64,000 bases of DNA from Martinezella rhizogenes (GCF_027460065.1 NZ_JAPYZZ010000001.1:1-64000); one strand, 5' to 3'; numbered from the stretch's first letter, positions 23,923 to 36,112 are shown. Made by a program: numbers and translations. The notes: generated by a model from the letters alone, not told the origin.

Positions 23923-24311
23923 TTCCTGTCCTGTTTCCTTCAGATGCCGCCTGCCGCGACACCCCTTGCACCGGGCCGAAAAACGAATGGAATTTCCGGC
24001 GTGCGCGATGCGTCAATTCATGGGTCCCGAACGTTTTGGCAGGCGCGGCACCGGACAAAGCCGATACCGACATGTACCGGCCAATCACCGCGCCCCGCCG
24101 CCATTCGTCTGCGCATGCTTTTCATAAAGGCCAGATTTGGCATTTATCATGTCCGGGCATGTATCACGTCGGACGGCAAGCATCGCTTGGACAAAATGTC
24201 ACGCGGCAGGAGACGCTGCCCGTTCGGGAAACGGCATGGACCGAACCACGCCGTCCCTCTTTTTCAACAGCCGGAATGCGCAAGCGGAGCCTGCGCCTTC
24301 CGGCCCGCGCA
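23923..24311. other. Intergenic region between ctaB and ctaD
   Basis: 389 bp with no gene I can support on either strand. There is an imperfect hairpin soon after the ctaD stop (24271-24303) without a U-tract, so no clear terminator. The length suggests ctaB may have its own promoter, but no recognisable element is visible. Confidence 0.5.
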
Positions 24312-26926
<2,615 letters not shown>

Positions 26927-27324
26927 GGTACCCTCTCCCTCACGCGTCTGATCTAGATCAATCACAGACGCAGAATCCATGCTTATGGTACTAACTTAAA
27001 ACCACAGTTTGCCCTCTGCCGCAATATGCGTCTGGACACGGATGCGCCCCAATTTTGCCATTGATCAATCCACGACCGACTTTCCCGCACCCTGTGCCAA
27101 GCTGAGCCACTGAGCGCGATTTCGAGCAGCCCAAATGCGACAAAGCCCCGTCTTCCAGCCGGTTTGATCGCCGGATAACGAATGACGCGCCGGGCAAATC
27201 AGACGCCCGTGCGGGCCAACAGGTCCTATTTCCGCCCAACTCCGCTGGAATTGAAGGCTCTAGGCTTTTTTTTCCGGATTATGGCGTCAAAATAGCCGCA
27301 CTGATTCGAATCCCAGAGGTATCC
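26927..27324. other. Divergent promoter region between ctaC and the IalB gene
   Basis: 398 bp without a supported gene. Near the ctaC end it carries the FNR-like box at 26948. A short 'TTTTTTTCC' tract lies near 27268 before the IalB gene. No other motif is clear. Confidence 0.5.
26948..26961 (-). promoter_or_regulatory. FNR/FixK-type box upstream of ctaC
   Basis: The minus strand reads TTGATCTAGATCAG, matching TTGAT-N4-ATCAA at nine of ten positions. It is centred about 28 bp before the GTG start of ctaC. Close to the start codon, it would fit a repressor position, in keeping with lowered aa3 oxidase under oxygen limitation. Confidence 0.55.
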
Positions 27325-27849
27325 ATGCGTCTTTCCCCGCTCGCGCGCACTTTCCTTGCCGCCGCCGGTCTTGCCATCATCGCCCCCGCTGCCGCGGCGC
27401 TGGCGCAACAGCAGCCGCCCGGCACGCCGAAGTCGACGCATGGTGCATGGTCGGTCATCTGCGACAAGCCGGCGGGCGCATCCGAAGAACAATGCGCGCT
27501 GATGCAGAACGTGATTGCCGACGACCGCCCGGAAGTCGGGCTTTCGGTGGTCATCCTTAAAACCGCCGACCGCAAGTCGCGTATCCTGCGCATCCTCGCG
27601 CCGCTCGGCGTGCTTTTGAAGGATGGCATGGAGCTTTACATCGACAATAACAATATCGGCCGCGCCTATTTCACCCGCTGCTTCTCCGAAGGCTGCTATG
27701 TGGAAGTCGATATTGATGACGAGCTGCTGAAGGTGCTGCGTGCCGGCAAGAACGCCGTCTTTGCGCTGCGCGAATCCGTCGATCAGGACCGCGTCGGTAT
27801 TCCGATCGAGCTTTCCGGCTTTGCCGAGGGCTACGACGCGCTTCCTTGA
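27325..27849 (+). CDS. Invasion-associated locus B (IalB) family protein
   Basis: 174 residues, with a signal peptide ending near 'PAAAALAQQ'. The mature part has 'HGAWSVICDKPAGASEEQCALMQ' and 'CFSEGCYVEVDID', the paired cysteines of IalB proteins. IalB was described as an invasion factor in Bartonella, but free-living rhizobia also carry many copies; a periplasmic or surface role is inferred. Confidence 0.9.
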   Translation: MRLSPLARTFLAAAGLAIIAPAAAALAQQQPPGTPKSTHGAWSVICDKPAGASEEQCALMQNVIADDRPEVGLSVVILKTADRKSRILRILAPLGVLLKDGMELYIDNNNIGRAYFTRCFSEGCYVEVDIDDELLKVLRAGKNAVFALRESVDQDRVGIPIELSGFAEGYDALP

Positions 27850-27930
27850 GGCATCGTCGTGACGGGCAGCCTTGCGTCTGCCCGCTCCAGTGCCTAAATC
27901 GGTCATGAACGATCATGACTGGAGCCTGAG

Positions 27931-29346
27931 ATGACCGACGACCTTGTAAAACTCTTCGATTGCGATGAAACGCAATTGCGCAAGCTCGTTGGAGAGGCGC
28001 TTGCCGGCGCTGACGATGGCGAATTGTTCATCGAACATGCCCAGGCCGAATCGCTGACCTTCGACAATGGTCGCCTCAAGGGCGGCTCCTTCAACACCGA
28101 TCAGGGTTTTGGCCTGCGCGCCGTTGCCGGCGAGACGGTGGGCTACGCCCATGCCGGCGAGCTTTCGGAAGGGGCGCTGAAGCGGGCTTCGGACGCGGTC
28201 GGCGCTGTCACCCGGGGTTATTCCGGCTCCTATGCCGCCGCTCCCCAGCGTACCAACAAGAAGCTATACGGCGACGAAAACCCGATCGGTAGCCCGAGCT
28301 TCGAAGAGAAGGTGAAGCTGCTCACCGATATCGACGCCTATCTGCGTGATAAGGACCCGAATGTTCGGCAGGTGACGGCGACGATTTCCGCCAGCTGGCA
28401 AGTGGTGGATATTCTGCGCGCGGACGGCCATCGCGTCAGCGACATCCGCCCCATGACCCGCATCAACATTTCCGTGGTGGCGGGCGAAGGCGACCGGCAG
28501 GAAAGCGGCTCCTATGGCATTGGCGGCCGCGTCGGTTTCGGCGATTTCATTACCACGGAAAACTGGCAGCGCGGCGCCGATGAAGCGTTGCGGCAGGCGC
28601 TCGTCAATCTCACCGCCATCGATGCACCGGCGGGCACCATGGATGTGGTGCTCGGCTCCGGCTGGCCCGGCGTCATGCTGCATGAGGCGGTCGGCCACGG
28701 TCTGGAAGGCGATTTCAACCGCAAGAAGACATCCGCCTTTGCCGGACTGATGGGCGAGATGGTCGCTGCACCCGGCGTGACCGTTGTGGATGACGGCACC
28801 ATCGACAGCCGCCGCGGTTCGCTGACCATCGACGACGAGGGAACGCCCTCGGCCTATAATGTGCTGATCGAGAATGGCCGGCTCGTCGGTTATATGCAGG
28901 ACCGCCAGAATGCGCGGCTGATGGGGGCGAAAGCGACCGGCAACGGCCGCCGCCAGGGTTATGCCTATGTGCCGATGCCGCGCATGACCAATACCTACAT
29001 GCTCTCCGGCGACAAGACGCCGGAAGAGATCATCGCCTCCGTAAAGAAGGGCATCTATGCCGTTTCCTTCGGCGGTGGACAGGTCGACATCACCTCAGGC
29101 AAATTCGTATTCGGCTGCACCGAGGCCTACCTCATCGAGAACGGCAAGATCGGCGCACCGGTGAAGGGCGCGATGCTGATCGGCAACGGGCCGGATGCGA
29201 TGAAGCGCGTCTCGATGATCGGCAATGATTCCAAACTCGATACCGGCATCGGCAATTGCGGCAAGGCCGGGCAATGGGTGCCGGTCGGCGTCGGCCAGCC
29301 GCATCTGCGCATGGACCAGATCACCGTGGGTGGCACGAAGGCGTAG
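27931..29346 (+). CDS. tldD: Metalloprotease TldD
   Basis: 471 residues, cytoplasmic. The zinc site is HExxxH as 'HEAVGHGLEGD' (about residues 251-256). Other family segments: 'GLRAVAGETVGYAHAG', 'RGSLTIDDEGTPS', 'NGRLVGYMQDRQNARLMG' and 'FGGGQVDITSGKFVFGCTEAYLIENG'. TldD with TldE forms a peptidase that degrades unfolded peptides and matures some modified peptides. The partner tldE is not in this window. Confidence 0.96.
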   Translation: MTDDLVKLFDCDETQLRKLVGEALAGADDGELFIEHAQAESLTFDNGRLKGGSFNTDQGFGLRAVAGETVGYAHAGELSEGALKRASDAVGAVTRGYSGSYAAAPQRTNKKLYGDENPIGSPSFEEKVKLLTDIDAYLRDKDPNVRQVTATISASWQVVDILRADGHRVSDIRPMTRINISVVAGEGDRQESGSYGIGGRVGFGDFITTENWQRGADEALRQALVNLTAIDAPAGTMDVVLGSGWPGVMLHEAVGHGLEGDFNRKKTSAFAGLMGEMVAAPGVTVVDDGTIDSRRGSLTIDDEGTPSAYNVLIENGRLVGYMQDRQNARLMGAKATGNGRRQGYAYVPMPRMTNTYMLSGDKTPEEIIASVKKGIYAVSFGGGQVDITSGKFVFGCTEAYLIENGKIGAPVKGAMLIGNGPDAMKRVSMIGNDSKLDTGIGNCGKAGQWVPVGVGQPHLRMDQITVGGTKA

Positions 29347-29506
29347 TTCAGCGGCGCACGCGCGGTGACAATCCTCATCGGCAGTCACCTCCCACCAGCC
29401 CACAACCTCACACATGGCTGCCATGATGAGGTTTCCTCTGGCGTGCAGCCCGGAAGACGATAAGATCATCGTTTATGGCAGGCCATCCTCCCATCGCCGG
29501 GCCTGC

Positions 29507-29959
29507 GTGAAAAAGGAGACCCTGGCCATCATACGAAATGCCCTCGTTCCCGAGCTTGCCGTCAGCGACTGGCAGAGAAGCCGCGCTTTCTATTGCGATC
29601 TGATCGGTTTTCATGTGGTTTATGAGCGCCCCGAAGAGGGTTTCGCCTATCTGGCGCTGGGTGATGCACAGCTGATGATCGACCAGATCGGCGCGACCCG
29701 GACTTTCGTTGCAGGCAATGCCTCGCTCGATACGCCGTTTGGCCGCGGCATGAACCTGCAGCTCGCCGTTCCTTCCCTGCAGCCCATTCTTTTCCGGCTC
29801 GAACGGGCCTTGATCGGTCTCGTGCTGGCGCCGGAGGAAAAATGGTACAGGCGCGGCACCGTCGAAGTGGGCAACCGGCAATTCATCGTCGCCGATCCGG
29901 ATGGGTATCTCATCCGCCCGTTCGAAAGTCTCGGCGAACGCCCCTTCCGGTTCGGTTGA
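29507..29959 (+). CDS. VOC-family protein (glyoxalase/bleomycin-resistance fold)
   Basis: About 150 residues. 'VPELAVSDWQRSRAFYCDLIGFHVVYERPEEGFAYL' is a typical VOC first half and 'FIVADPDGYLIRPFESL' the usual close, like bleomycin-binding proteins. The start is uncertain: GTG at 29507 is followed at once by AAGGAG, which could instead serve a CTG at 29522 giving 'MAIIRNALVPEL'. The HAD gene follows after 6 bp, so the two are co-transcribed. Confidence 0.8.
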   Translation: MKKETLAIIRNALVPELAVSDWQRSRAFYCDLIGFHVVYERPEEGFAYLALGDAQLMIDQIGATRTFVAGNASLDTPFGRGMNLQLAVPSLQPILFRLERALIGLVLAPEEKWYRRGTVEVGNRQFIVADPDGYLIRPFESLGERPFRFG

Positions 29960-29965
29960 GCGATC

Positions 29966-30640
29966 ATGCTGCCTTTTCTGCCGCAGGCCGTGGTGTTCGA
30001 CATGGACGGATTGCTGATCGAAAGCGAGACGCTCTATCGCGATTCGTTTCTGGCTGCTTCTGAGGAAGGCGGCCATGGCATGAAGGTCGAGACCTATCAA
30101 AAGGTTTGCGGCAGCCCGTGGGATGTCATCACAGGCACCATCCTTGCCGATTATGGCGCGGATTTTCCGATGGCGACATTCCGAGACGCCTGGCTCCGGC
30201 ATCTCGGCCTGATGATGGCTGATGGAGTGGCGCTGAAACCCGGCGTCATCGAAATCCTCGATCTTCTCGACCGGCTTGATATCCGCCGCGCCATCGCCAC
30301 CTCGTCGCGACACGATTCGGTGACGCGCCATCTCGGCCCTTACGATCTTCTCAGACGTTTCGACACCATCGTCGCGCGTGGCGATTATACCGAGCCGAAG
30401 CCTGCGCCCATGCCCTATCTCACGGCCGCAAAACGCCTCGGCTTCGATCCCGGCCGCTGCCTTGCGCTGGAAGATTCCTATTCCGGCGTCCGCTCCGCCT
30501 CCTCTGCCGGCATGATGACGATCATGGTGCCGGATGTGGCACCGCCAACCGAGGAAATGCGGGAGAAGTGCCTTGCCGTCGCAAGCGATCTTAACGCCGT
30601 GGCGGCCATGTTGGAAAAGCTGGAGCCTTCAGGGTTTTGA
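29966..30640 (+). CDS. HAD-superfamily phosphatase
   Basis: 224 residues with motif I 'FDMDGLLIESETLYRDSF', motif II 'ATSSRHDSVTRHL', motif III 'KPAPMPYLTAAKRLG' and motif IV 'ALEDSYSGVRSASSAGM'. Similar to beta-phosphoglucomutase or sugar phosphatases; the exact substrate is open. Its 3' end overlaps the end of the convergent MazG-like gene by 12 bp. Confidence 0.87.
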   Translation: MLPFLPQAVVFDMDGLLIESETLYRDSFLAASEEGGHGMKVETYQKVCGSPWDVITGTILADYGADFPMATFRDAWLRHLGLMMADGVALKPGVIEILDLLDRLDIRRAIATSSRHDSVTRHLGPYDLLRRFDTIVARGDYTEPKPAPMPYLTAAKRLGFDPGRCLALEDSYSGVRSASSAGMMTIMVPDVAPPTEEMREKCLAVASDLNAVAAMLEKLEPSGF

Positions 30641-30937
30641 CGGCCTGAAACGCCACTTACGCTCGATCGCTCCTTCAATATCGAGGCCGTTATAATGGGC
30701 CAGCAAAAGCGCATGGCCGAGGAGATCGGCTGTTTCATCGGCCAGATCCCGCTTCATCTCCTCTTTGCTCCTGCCCTTAATGCGCCCCCGCCCTGTCAGC
30801 CGGTTCCAGGCCTGTGTGACCTCGCCAACCTCCTCCTGAAGCTTCAGCATGTACCAGTCCGGGTCGCGGAATATTCCGTTTTCAGCGGCATATTTTTGCG
30901 AGGCCTCTTCAAACCGATGCATCATGTCAGCAAGCAT
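30629..30937 (-). CDS. MazG-like nucleotide pyrophosphohydrolase
   Basis: 102 residues, all alpha-helical. The metal site is visible as 'LQEEVGEVTQAW' (ExxE) and 'DLADETADLLGHALL' (ExxD). Such proteins hydrolyse nucleoside triphosphates and help clear damaged nucleotides. The short single-domain form differs from full MazG (about 260). The strand-opposite HAD gene overlaps its 3' end. Confidence 0.85.
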   Translation of the reverse strand: MLADMMHRFEEASQKYAAENGIFRDPDWYMLKLQEEVGEVTQAWNRLTGRGRIKGRSKEEMKRDLADETADLLGHALLLAHYNGLDIEGAIERKWRFRPSKP

Positions 30938-31077
30938 TTGTTCATCCTTTGTTCGTGCATTACAACTCTAATCATGATTCTCTGACGGCGTCGACCCGTC
31001 AGGGCGTCACGCCGCCATGAACTGAAATTTCCGCGACATGCGCCTGCGAGCGAGATAGAGAAAAGGTATTCGAAACC

Positions 31078-31869
31078 GTGCCGTCACCCATGTCCCATCT
31101 CGATTTCGTCTCGTCGCTCATCACCGCGCATAGTCCCGTGCTGCTTGCCATGTTTGCGGGGGCTGCGTGTCTTGCCGGCCTTGCCCGCGGTTTTTCCGGT
31201 TTTGGTGCAGCGCTCATCTTCATTCCGCTTGCAAGCGCCATTGTCGGCCCGCGCATCGCCTCGGCGGTGCTGCTGGTCGTGGACGGCGTCCTGACGCTCG
31301 GCATGATACCGCCCGCCTTTCGCATGGCGGACCGGCGCGAGGTCTTCACCATGGCGGCCGGCGCATTTGTCGGCGTGCCGCTTGGAACCCTACTGCTTTC
31401 AAAGGGTGATCCGCTGACCCTGCGCTGGCTCATCTCCGGCGTGGTCGTGGTGCTACTGGTGTTTCTGGTGTCCGGCTGGCGTTACAGCGGCCGGCCGAAA
31501 ACGCCGCTCACCCTCTTTACCGGGCTTCTGGCCGGGCTGTTTTCGGGGGCTGCGCAGCTGGGCGGGCCGCCCGTCGTCGCCTATTGGCTGGGCGGGGCGC
31601 TGAAGGGCGCTTTCGTGCGCGCCAATGTCATTCTTTATTTCGCGGTTTCAACGGTGTTTTCCATCGCCAGCTATTTTGTCAGTGGCCTGTTCACCGTCGA
31701 TGTCTTCGTGTTTTTCCTGCTGGCCCTACCCTTTTATGCGGTGGGCCTTTATGCCGGCGCGCGATTGCATGGGCTTGCCGATGAAGCGGCGTTCCGGCGC
31801 ATCTGCTATGGGCTGATCGCCATTTCCGCCGTGATCGGCCTGCCGCTGTTTGATTCGCTGCTGAAATAG
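31078..31869 (+). CDS. TauE/SafE-family membrane transporter
   Basis: 263 residues (GTG start; an ATG at 31090 is equally possible). About eight membrane helices with the two family repeats: 'ACLAGLARGFSGFGAALIFIPL' and 'GLLAGLFSGAAQLGGPPVVAYWL'. The family exports sulfite, sulfoacetate or similar organosulfonates. No sulfur genes adjoin it, so the substrate is not clear. Confidence 0.9.
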   Translation: MPSPMSHLDFVSSLITAHSPVLLAMFAGAACLAGLARGFSGFGAALIFIPLASAIVGPRIASAVLLVVDGVLTLGMIPPAFRMADRREVFTMAAGAFVGVPLGTLLLSKGDPLTLRWLISGVVVVLLVFLVSGWRYSGRPKTPLTLFTGLLAGLFSGAAQLGGPPVVAYWLGGALKGAFVRANVILYFAVSTVFSIASYFVSGLFTVDVFVFFLLALPFYAVGLYAGARLHGLADEAAFRRICYGLIAISAVIGLPLFDSLLK

Positions 31870-31889
31870 GCAGGCCGCGATGGCCTGCC
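31869..31889. terminator. Hairpin between convergent genes
   Basis: An 8-bp perfect stem GGCAGGCC/GGCCTGCC with a GCGAT loop starts at the last base of the TauE gene and lies 11 bp before the pdxH end. No strong U-tract on either side. Position suggests a shared transcript end. Confidence 0.5.
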
Positions 31890-31899
31890 CTGATGGCGT

Positions 31900-32520
31900 T
31901 CAGGGATACATGCGGACCTTGGACCAGACACCGTCAGGCGTCTCGCGACGGAATTCGATGCGGTCGTGCAGGCGGAACTTGCGGTCGTGCCAGAATTCGA
32001 TGCTGACGGGGCGGATGCGGAAACCGGACCAATGGGACGGGCGCGGAATATCGCCGATCGCATATCTGGCGGTATATTCGGCCACCGCCTTTTCCAGCGC
32101 GAAACGGCCTTCCAGCGGCCGCGACTGCTTGGAAGCCCAGGCGCCGATGCGGCTGCCGCGCGGACGCGAGGCGTAATAGGCATCCGCCTCCTCGTCGCTG
32201 ACGATCTCCACCTCGCCGCGCAGACGCACCTGCCGGCGGAGGCTCTTCCAGTGGAAACACATGGCCGCTTTTTTCTGGCCAAGAATCTCCTGACCCTTCT
32301 GGCTTTCGAAATTCGTGTAGAAAACAAAGCCGCGGTCGTCGACGCCTTTCAGAAGTACCATGCGCACATTCGGCAGGCCATTTTCGTCCACGGTTGCAAG
32401 TGCCACCGCGTTCGGATCGTTGATTTCGGAAGCCGTTGCATCCTTCAGCCATTCGGCAAAAAGCGCAAAAGGTTCATTTTCTTCCGTGAAGTCACTGGAT
32501 GTTAACCCCGTTTCCGACAT
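31900..32520 (-). CDS. pdxH: Pyridoxamine/pyridoxine 5'-phosphate oxidase
   Basis: 206 residues. FMN enzyme making pyridoxal phosphate. Signatures: '[23 protein letters not shown]', '[15 protein letters not shown]', '[15 protein letters not shown]', and the C-terminal '[15 protein letters not shown]' with 'VRMYP'. PLP is the cofactor used by threonine synthase (3517). It is divergent from a surface-lipoprotein gene. Confidence 0.96.
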   Translation of the reverse strand: MSETGLTSSDFTEENEPFALFAEWLKDATASEINDPNAVALATVDENGLPNVRMVLLKGVDDRGFVFYTNFESQKGQEILGQKKAAMCFHWKSLRRQVRLRGEVEIVSDEEADAYYASRPRGSRIGAWASKQSRPLEGRFALEKAVAEYTARYAIGDIPRPSHWSGFRIRPVSIEFWHDRKFRLHDRIEFRRETPDGVWSKVRMYP

Positions 32521-32576
32521 ATTGACTAAAATGCTCCCGAGCTGATTTGGACCCCAGAGATGATTTCTGGCGAAAG

Positions 32577-33026
32577 ATGGTGACCGTCATAGCAAAGTCG
32601 AACAGTCGAACAAAGGGCCTCCTTTCGTCGGTGGCGGAAGTTTCCGCCGTCGTGTCAATGCTCGTGGTGCTGAGCGGTTGCGTCAGCCTCGACCTGTTCG
32701 GCGGCGACAAGGTCGACCGCTCGCTCTCCACGGCTTCCGTCCCAAACCAGCAGAACGGCGGCTCCCAGACCGATGACGCAACCATTCGCAATGCGGTAAC
32801 CTCGGCCGATCTCACCAAGCTTGCCGACCAGCCACTGCCCTGGGCCAATGCCGCCACCGGCAGCGCCGGCGTCGTCACCACCATTCATGAAGACAAATCC
32901 AGCGGTTTCGTCTGCCGCGATTTCAAGACGACACGCCACTCCTTCGAGGGTGTTGCGAGCTATGCCGGACAGGCCTGCCTGTCGGAAACCGGCGAATGGT
33001 TGATGACCCGCTTCGAGCAGAAATAA
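32577..33026 (+). CDS. Surface lipoprotein (RT0821/Lpp0805-like)
   Basis: 149 residues from the ATG at 32577 (an upstream TTG at 32547 adds 10 residues). A lipoprotein signal ends in 'VVLSGC'. The C-terminal part '[20 protein letters not shown]' and '[30 protein letters not shown]' resembles surface-antigen modules seen in Rickettsia and Legionella proteins. Probably anchored in the outer membrane; function unknown. Confidence 0.75.
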   Translation: MVTVIAKSNSRTKGLLSSVAEVSAVVSMLVVLSGCVSLDLFGGDKVDRSLSTASVPNQQNGGSQTDDATIRNAVTSADLTKLADQPLPWANAATGSAGVVTTIHEDKSSGFVCRDFKTTRHSFEGVASYAGQACLSETGEWLMTRFEQK

Positions 33027-33235
33027 TCTGTTTACCCTTCCATATGGAATAAAACCGGCCCGGCTTCGGCGCACTCCCTCCGTAAAGGAGTGATTAGCAA
33101 CTTATTGCAACAGTCGGCGTTGATTAAACCGAGGGCGTGCAGGCGAATGATCGCAGGTATCCCTTTTCGGAGGGGTTAGCTTCAGGATTGCGCCATGAGC
33201 GGCGGCAGACTGAGCCAACGTAACTGGTGTTTCGC

Positions 33236-34351
33236 ATGCGCGATCCTTATTCTATCCTCGGTGTGAAACGTGACGCCCGTCACGAGGACATCAAGGCCGC
33301 CTGGCGCACGAAGGCGAAAACCGTCCATCCGGACGCCAATCGCGACGATCCCGATGCTTCGGCGCGATTCGCCGAGATCGGACAGGCTTACGATCTTCTG
33401 AAAGACCCGAAAAAGCGCGATCTTTACGATCAGGCCCGCAGGGCGGCCGAGAAGAAGCAGCGAGGCGAAACCATCATGCAGCAGCGGGAAGCAGCGCGTG
33501 AGGCCGCCGAGCGCGCCAAGGCCGCTGAAAAGCTGATGGAGGAACTGGCCCGCGCAGATGCCCGCAACCGGGCGCAGACCGGCCAGAAAACCGACGCAAA
33601 GCCGGAAAGTGCCGAAGATATCGTCGAGCGGATTTTTGGTGCGGACGCCCAGAACGACCCCAAGGTGCAGCAGGCCGCGGAAGCGGCGAAGGCTGCGGCA
33701 AGCGCCGTAAAGGGCGATATACCCGCCGCCAGCGACGCAGCCCAGTCCGCCGCTGGCGATGACAGGACCGCACCCGCCTCACTGGCCGTCAATATCTTCA
33801 ACGCTCTCGTGCGTCGTTTCCGCCCTGCGCAGCTAGCTGCGGAAAAGGTGCCTGATATCACGGCGGAAGCCACCGTCACGGTCGCCGATCTTCTGGAACG
33901 CAAATGGGTCACCCTGCAGCTTGCCGACGACCGTGAAATCCGCTTCCAGCTTGAAGCCGGCATGGCGGATGGGCACGTCGTGCGGCTGAAAGGACAGGGG
34001 CTGAAGCTTCCCAACCTGGCGCGCGGCGATCTTGCCGTGACCTTGCTGGCCGCCCGGGATGACGCCTTTTCCCTTCGTGGCTTCGATATCCACACGACCT
34101 TGCCGATCTCGCTCAGCGACGCGGTTCTCGGCTGCGAAGCGAAAGTCGCGACACCGCTCGGCGAGGAAAATATCACCATTCCCGCCTGGTCCGGCTCGGA
34201 CCGTGTGCTGAGGATTGCCGGCAAGGGCCTTGCCGATGGCAATGGCGGCGCCGGCGATCTCGTCATCGAATTGCGCATCGTCCTGCTCGAAAAGCCGGAT
34301 GAGAAGGTAACCGACCTGATGCGGCACATGCGCGAAGGCCTGTATTTGTGA
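33236..34351 (+). CDS. DnaJ-type co-chaperone (CbpA-like)
   Basis: 371 residues from the ATG (a GTG at 33227 adds three). J domain at residues 1-65 with 'DPYSILGVKRDA', the HPD motif in 'TVHPDANRDD' and 'AYDLLKDPKKRDLYD'. A long charged and Ala-rich linker follows (70-200) without the DnaJ zinc-finger cysteines, then the DnaJ C-terminal substrate domain ('GHVVRLKGQGLKLPN', 'DLAVTLLAARDDAFSLRGFD'). It would stimulate DnaK ATPase. fabI follows after 131 bp. Confidence 0.9.
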   Translation: MRDPYSILGVKRDARHEDIKAAWRTKAKTVHPDANRDDPDASARFAEIGQAYDLLKDPKKRDLYDQARRAAEKKQRGETIMQQREAAREAAERAKAAEKLMEELARADARNRAQTGQKTDAKPESAEDIVERIFGADAQNDPKVQQAAEAAKAAASAVKGDIPAASDAAQSAAGDDRTAPASLAVNIFNALVRRFRPAQLAAEKVPDITAEATVTVADLLERKWVTLQLADDREIRFQLEAGMADGHVVRLKGQGLKLPNLARGDLAVTLLAARDDAFSLRGFDIHTTLPISLSDAVLGCEAKVATPLGEENITIPAWSGSDRVLRIAGKGLADGNGGAGDLVIELRIVLLEKPDEKVTDLMRHMREGLYL

Positions 34352-34482
34352 AAGTTTTGCGAATAGCCGGGACAAAGCACCCTTTGTTACGTTCCCTAAC
34401 AGTTGATGATCTTTAGCAATCTTGAACAGGATTGCAGCCTATGCCATAGGCAGGACCGATCAAAAGTACTAGGGAGCACAAA

Positions 34483-35301
34483 ATGGCTCAGGCATCCGGT
34501 CTCATGGCTGGCAAACGCGGCCTCATCATGGGCGTCGCCAATAACCGTTCAATCGCTTGGGGCATTGCAAAGGCCTGCGCGGATGCAGGTGCGGAACTCG
34601 CACTCACCTGGCAGGGTGACGCATTGAAGAAACGCGTCGAGCCCTTGGCGCAGGAACTCGGCGCCTTCATGGCCGGCCATTGCGACGTGACCGATCTCGA
34701 AACGATCGACGCCGTTTTTGCCTCGCTGGAACAGCACTGGGGCAAGATCGACTTCGTCGTGCATGCCATTGCCTTCTCCGACAAGGACGAGTTGACCGGC
34801 CGTTACCTCGATACCAGCCGCGACAACTTCAACCGCACCATGGATATTTCCGTGTTCTCGCTGGCCGCCGTTGCAAAGCGCGCAGAGCCTATCATGAATG
34901 ACGGTGGCTCGATCATCACGCTCACCTATTACGGCGCCGAAAAGGTCATGCCGAATTACAACGTGATGGGCGTGGCCAAGGCCGCTCTTGAAGCCAGCGT
35001 GCGTTATCTCGCGGTCGACCTCGGCAATCGCGGCATCCGCGTCAACGCCGTTTCCGCCGGCCCGATCAAGACGCTCGCGGCTTCCGGCATCGGCGACTTC
35101 CGTTACATTCTGAAGTGGAACGAATATAATGCGCCGCTGAAGCGCACCGTTACCATCGAGGAAGTCGGCAAGTCGGCGCTCTACCTGCTGTCCGACCTTT
35201 CGACGGCCGTGACCGGTGAAATCCACCATGTCGATTCCGGTTATCACACCATCGGCATGAAGGCAGTGGATGCGCCTGACATTTCGGTCGTCAAGGACTG
35301 A
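34483..35301 (+). CDS. fabI: Enoyl-[acyl-carrier-protein] reductase (NADH)
   Basis: 272 residues, SDR fold. It reduces enoyl-ACP in fatty-acid elongation and is the triclosan target. 'GLIMGVANNRSIAWGIAK' binds NADH, and the catalytic pair Tyr-x6-Lys is present as 'YNVMGVAK' (Y159, K166). 'SAGPIKTLAASGIGDF' is the FabI substrate loop. The ribosome site is 'AGGGAGC'. The phosphatase gene follows after 22 bp. Confidence 0.96.
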   Translation: MAQASGLMAGKRGLIMGVANNRSIAWGIAKACADAGAELALTWQGDALKKRVEPLAQELGAFMAGHCDVTDLETIDAVFASLEQHWGKIDFVVHAIAFSDKDELTGRYLDTSRDNFNRTMDISVFSLAAVAKRAEPIMNDGGSIITLTYYGAEKVMPNYNVMGVAKAALEASVRYLAVDLGNRGIRVNAVSAGPIKTLAASGIGDFRYILKWNEYNAPLKRTVTIEEVGKSALYLLSDLSTAVTGEIHHVDSGYHTIGMKAVDAPDISVVKD

Positions 35302-35323
35302 CATCTGAAACAGGGGTATCGCC

Positions 35324-35917
35324 TTGCTCGTCTATGTGATCCGACACGGACAAACGGACTGGAATGCGATACGCCGGCTTCAGGGCCAGAAAGACATTCC
35401 GCTCAATGATTTCGGCCGCCAGCAGGCGGTCGGCAATGGCGTGCTTCTCGCCCGCCTTTTGGGTGAACGGGCCACGGATTTCGACTATGTGGCAAGCCCG
35501 CTCGGGCGCACGCGCGAGACCATGGAACTGATGCGCGGCGCGATGGGCCTCGACCCCAAGGCCTACCGCACCGACGACCGCTTGATCGAAGTCTCCTTCG
35601 GCGACTGGGAGGGGCAGACCCTGCCCGACCTCAAGAAGGAATTCCCCGACCGGGTGAAGGCGCGCAAGGCCAATAAATGGGATTTCATTCCCCCCGGCCA
35701 GGATGCCGAAAGCTATGAAATCCTCTCCTGGCGCATCGGCGCATGGCTTTCCTCCGTGGAGGTGCCGACGATATGCGTCTGCCATGGCGGCGTCATCCGC
35801 TCGATCTTCCGGCTTGTTTCAGGCATGGACAAGGACGAGGCGTCGAGGACGCAAATCCCGCAGGATCGGATTTTGAAGGTCGAGATTGATCGGAATAGTG
35901 CGGAGTGGATTGCGTGA
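35324..35917 (+). CDS. Histidine-phosphatase-family protein
   Basis: 197 residues from a TTG start ('MLVYVIRHGQTDWN'). The phosphoglycerate-mutase motif RHG carries the catalytic His (residue 8); 'YVASPLGRTRETMEL', 'EVSFGDWEGQTLPDL' and 'CHGGVIRSIFRL' complete the site. It may be a phosphatase for sugar phosphates or a cobalamin-type phosphatase; context with fabI does not settle this. It is followed by a convergent DUF1344 gene. Confidence 0.9.
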   Translation: MLVYVIRHGQTDWNAIRRLQGQKDIPLNDFGRQQAVGNGVLLARLLGERATDFDYVASPLGRTRETMELMRGAMGLDPKAYRTDDRLIEVSFGDWEGQTLPDLKKEFPDRVKARKANKWDFIPPGQDAESYEILSWRIGAWLSSVEVPTICVCHGGVIRSIFRLVSGMDKDEASRTQIPQDRILKVEIDRNSAEWIA

Positions 35918-35988
35918 TGGATCAGGCAGCATAAGCCTCGGCGTTATCATCCTTGAGACGCTTTTATTTGGCTGAACGCCGCCGCTTC

Positions 35989-36112
35989 TTTCTTCTCCCC
36001 GCCGGGGAGAAGGTGGCCCGAAGGGTCGGATGAGGGGGTAACGTTGCCGGATTTCGGAGAGCTTGCCCCCTCATCCCGCTGCCGCGGACTTCTCCCCGGC
36101 GGGGAGAAGAAA
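35989..36112. repeat. 124-bp palindromic repeat (type B), copy 2
   Basis: Same orientation and layout as the copy at 21067: 'TTCTCCCCGCCGGGGAGAAG' at the left and 'CTTCTCCCCGGCGGGGAGAA' at the right. It sits between convergent genes (phosphatase and DUF1344). Confidence 0.88.

Noticed and set aside
23923..24311. A small gene between ctaB and ctaD
   Set aside because: Open frames here extend from antisense of neighbours and have no start context or protein features.
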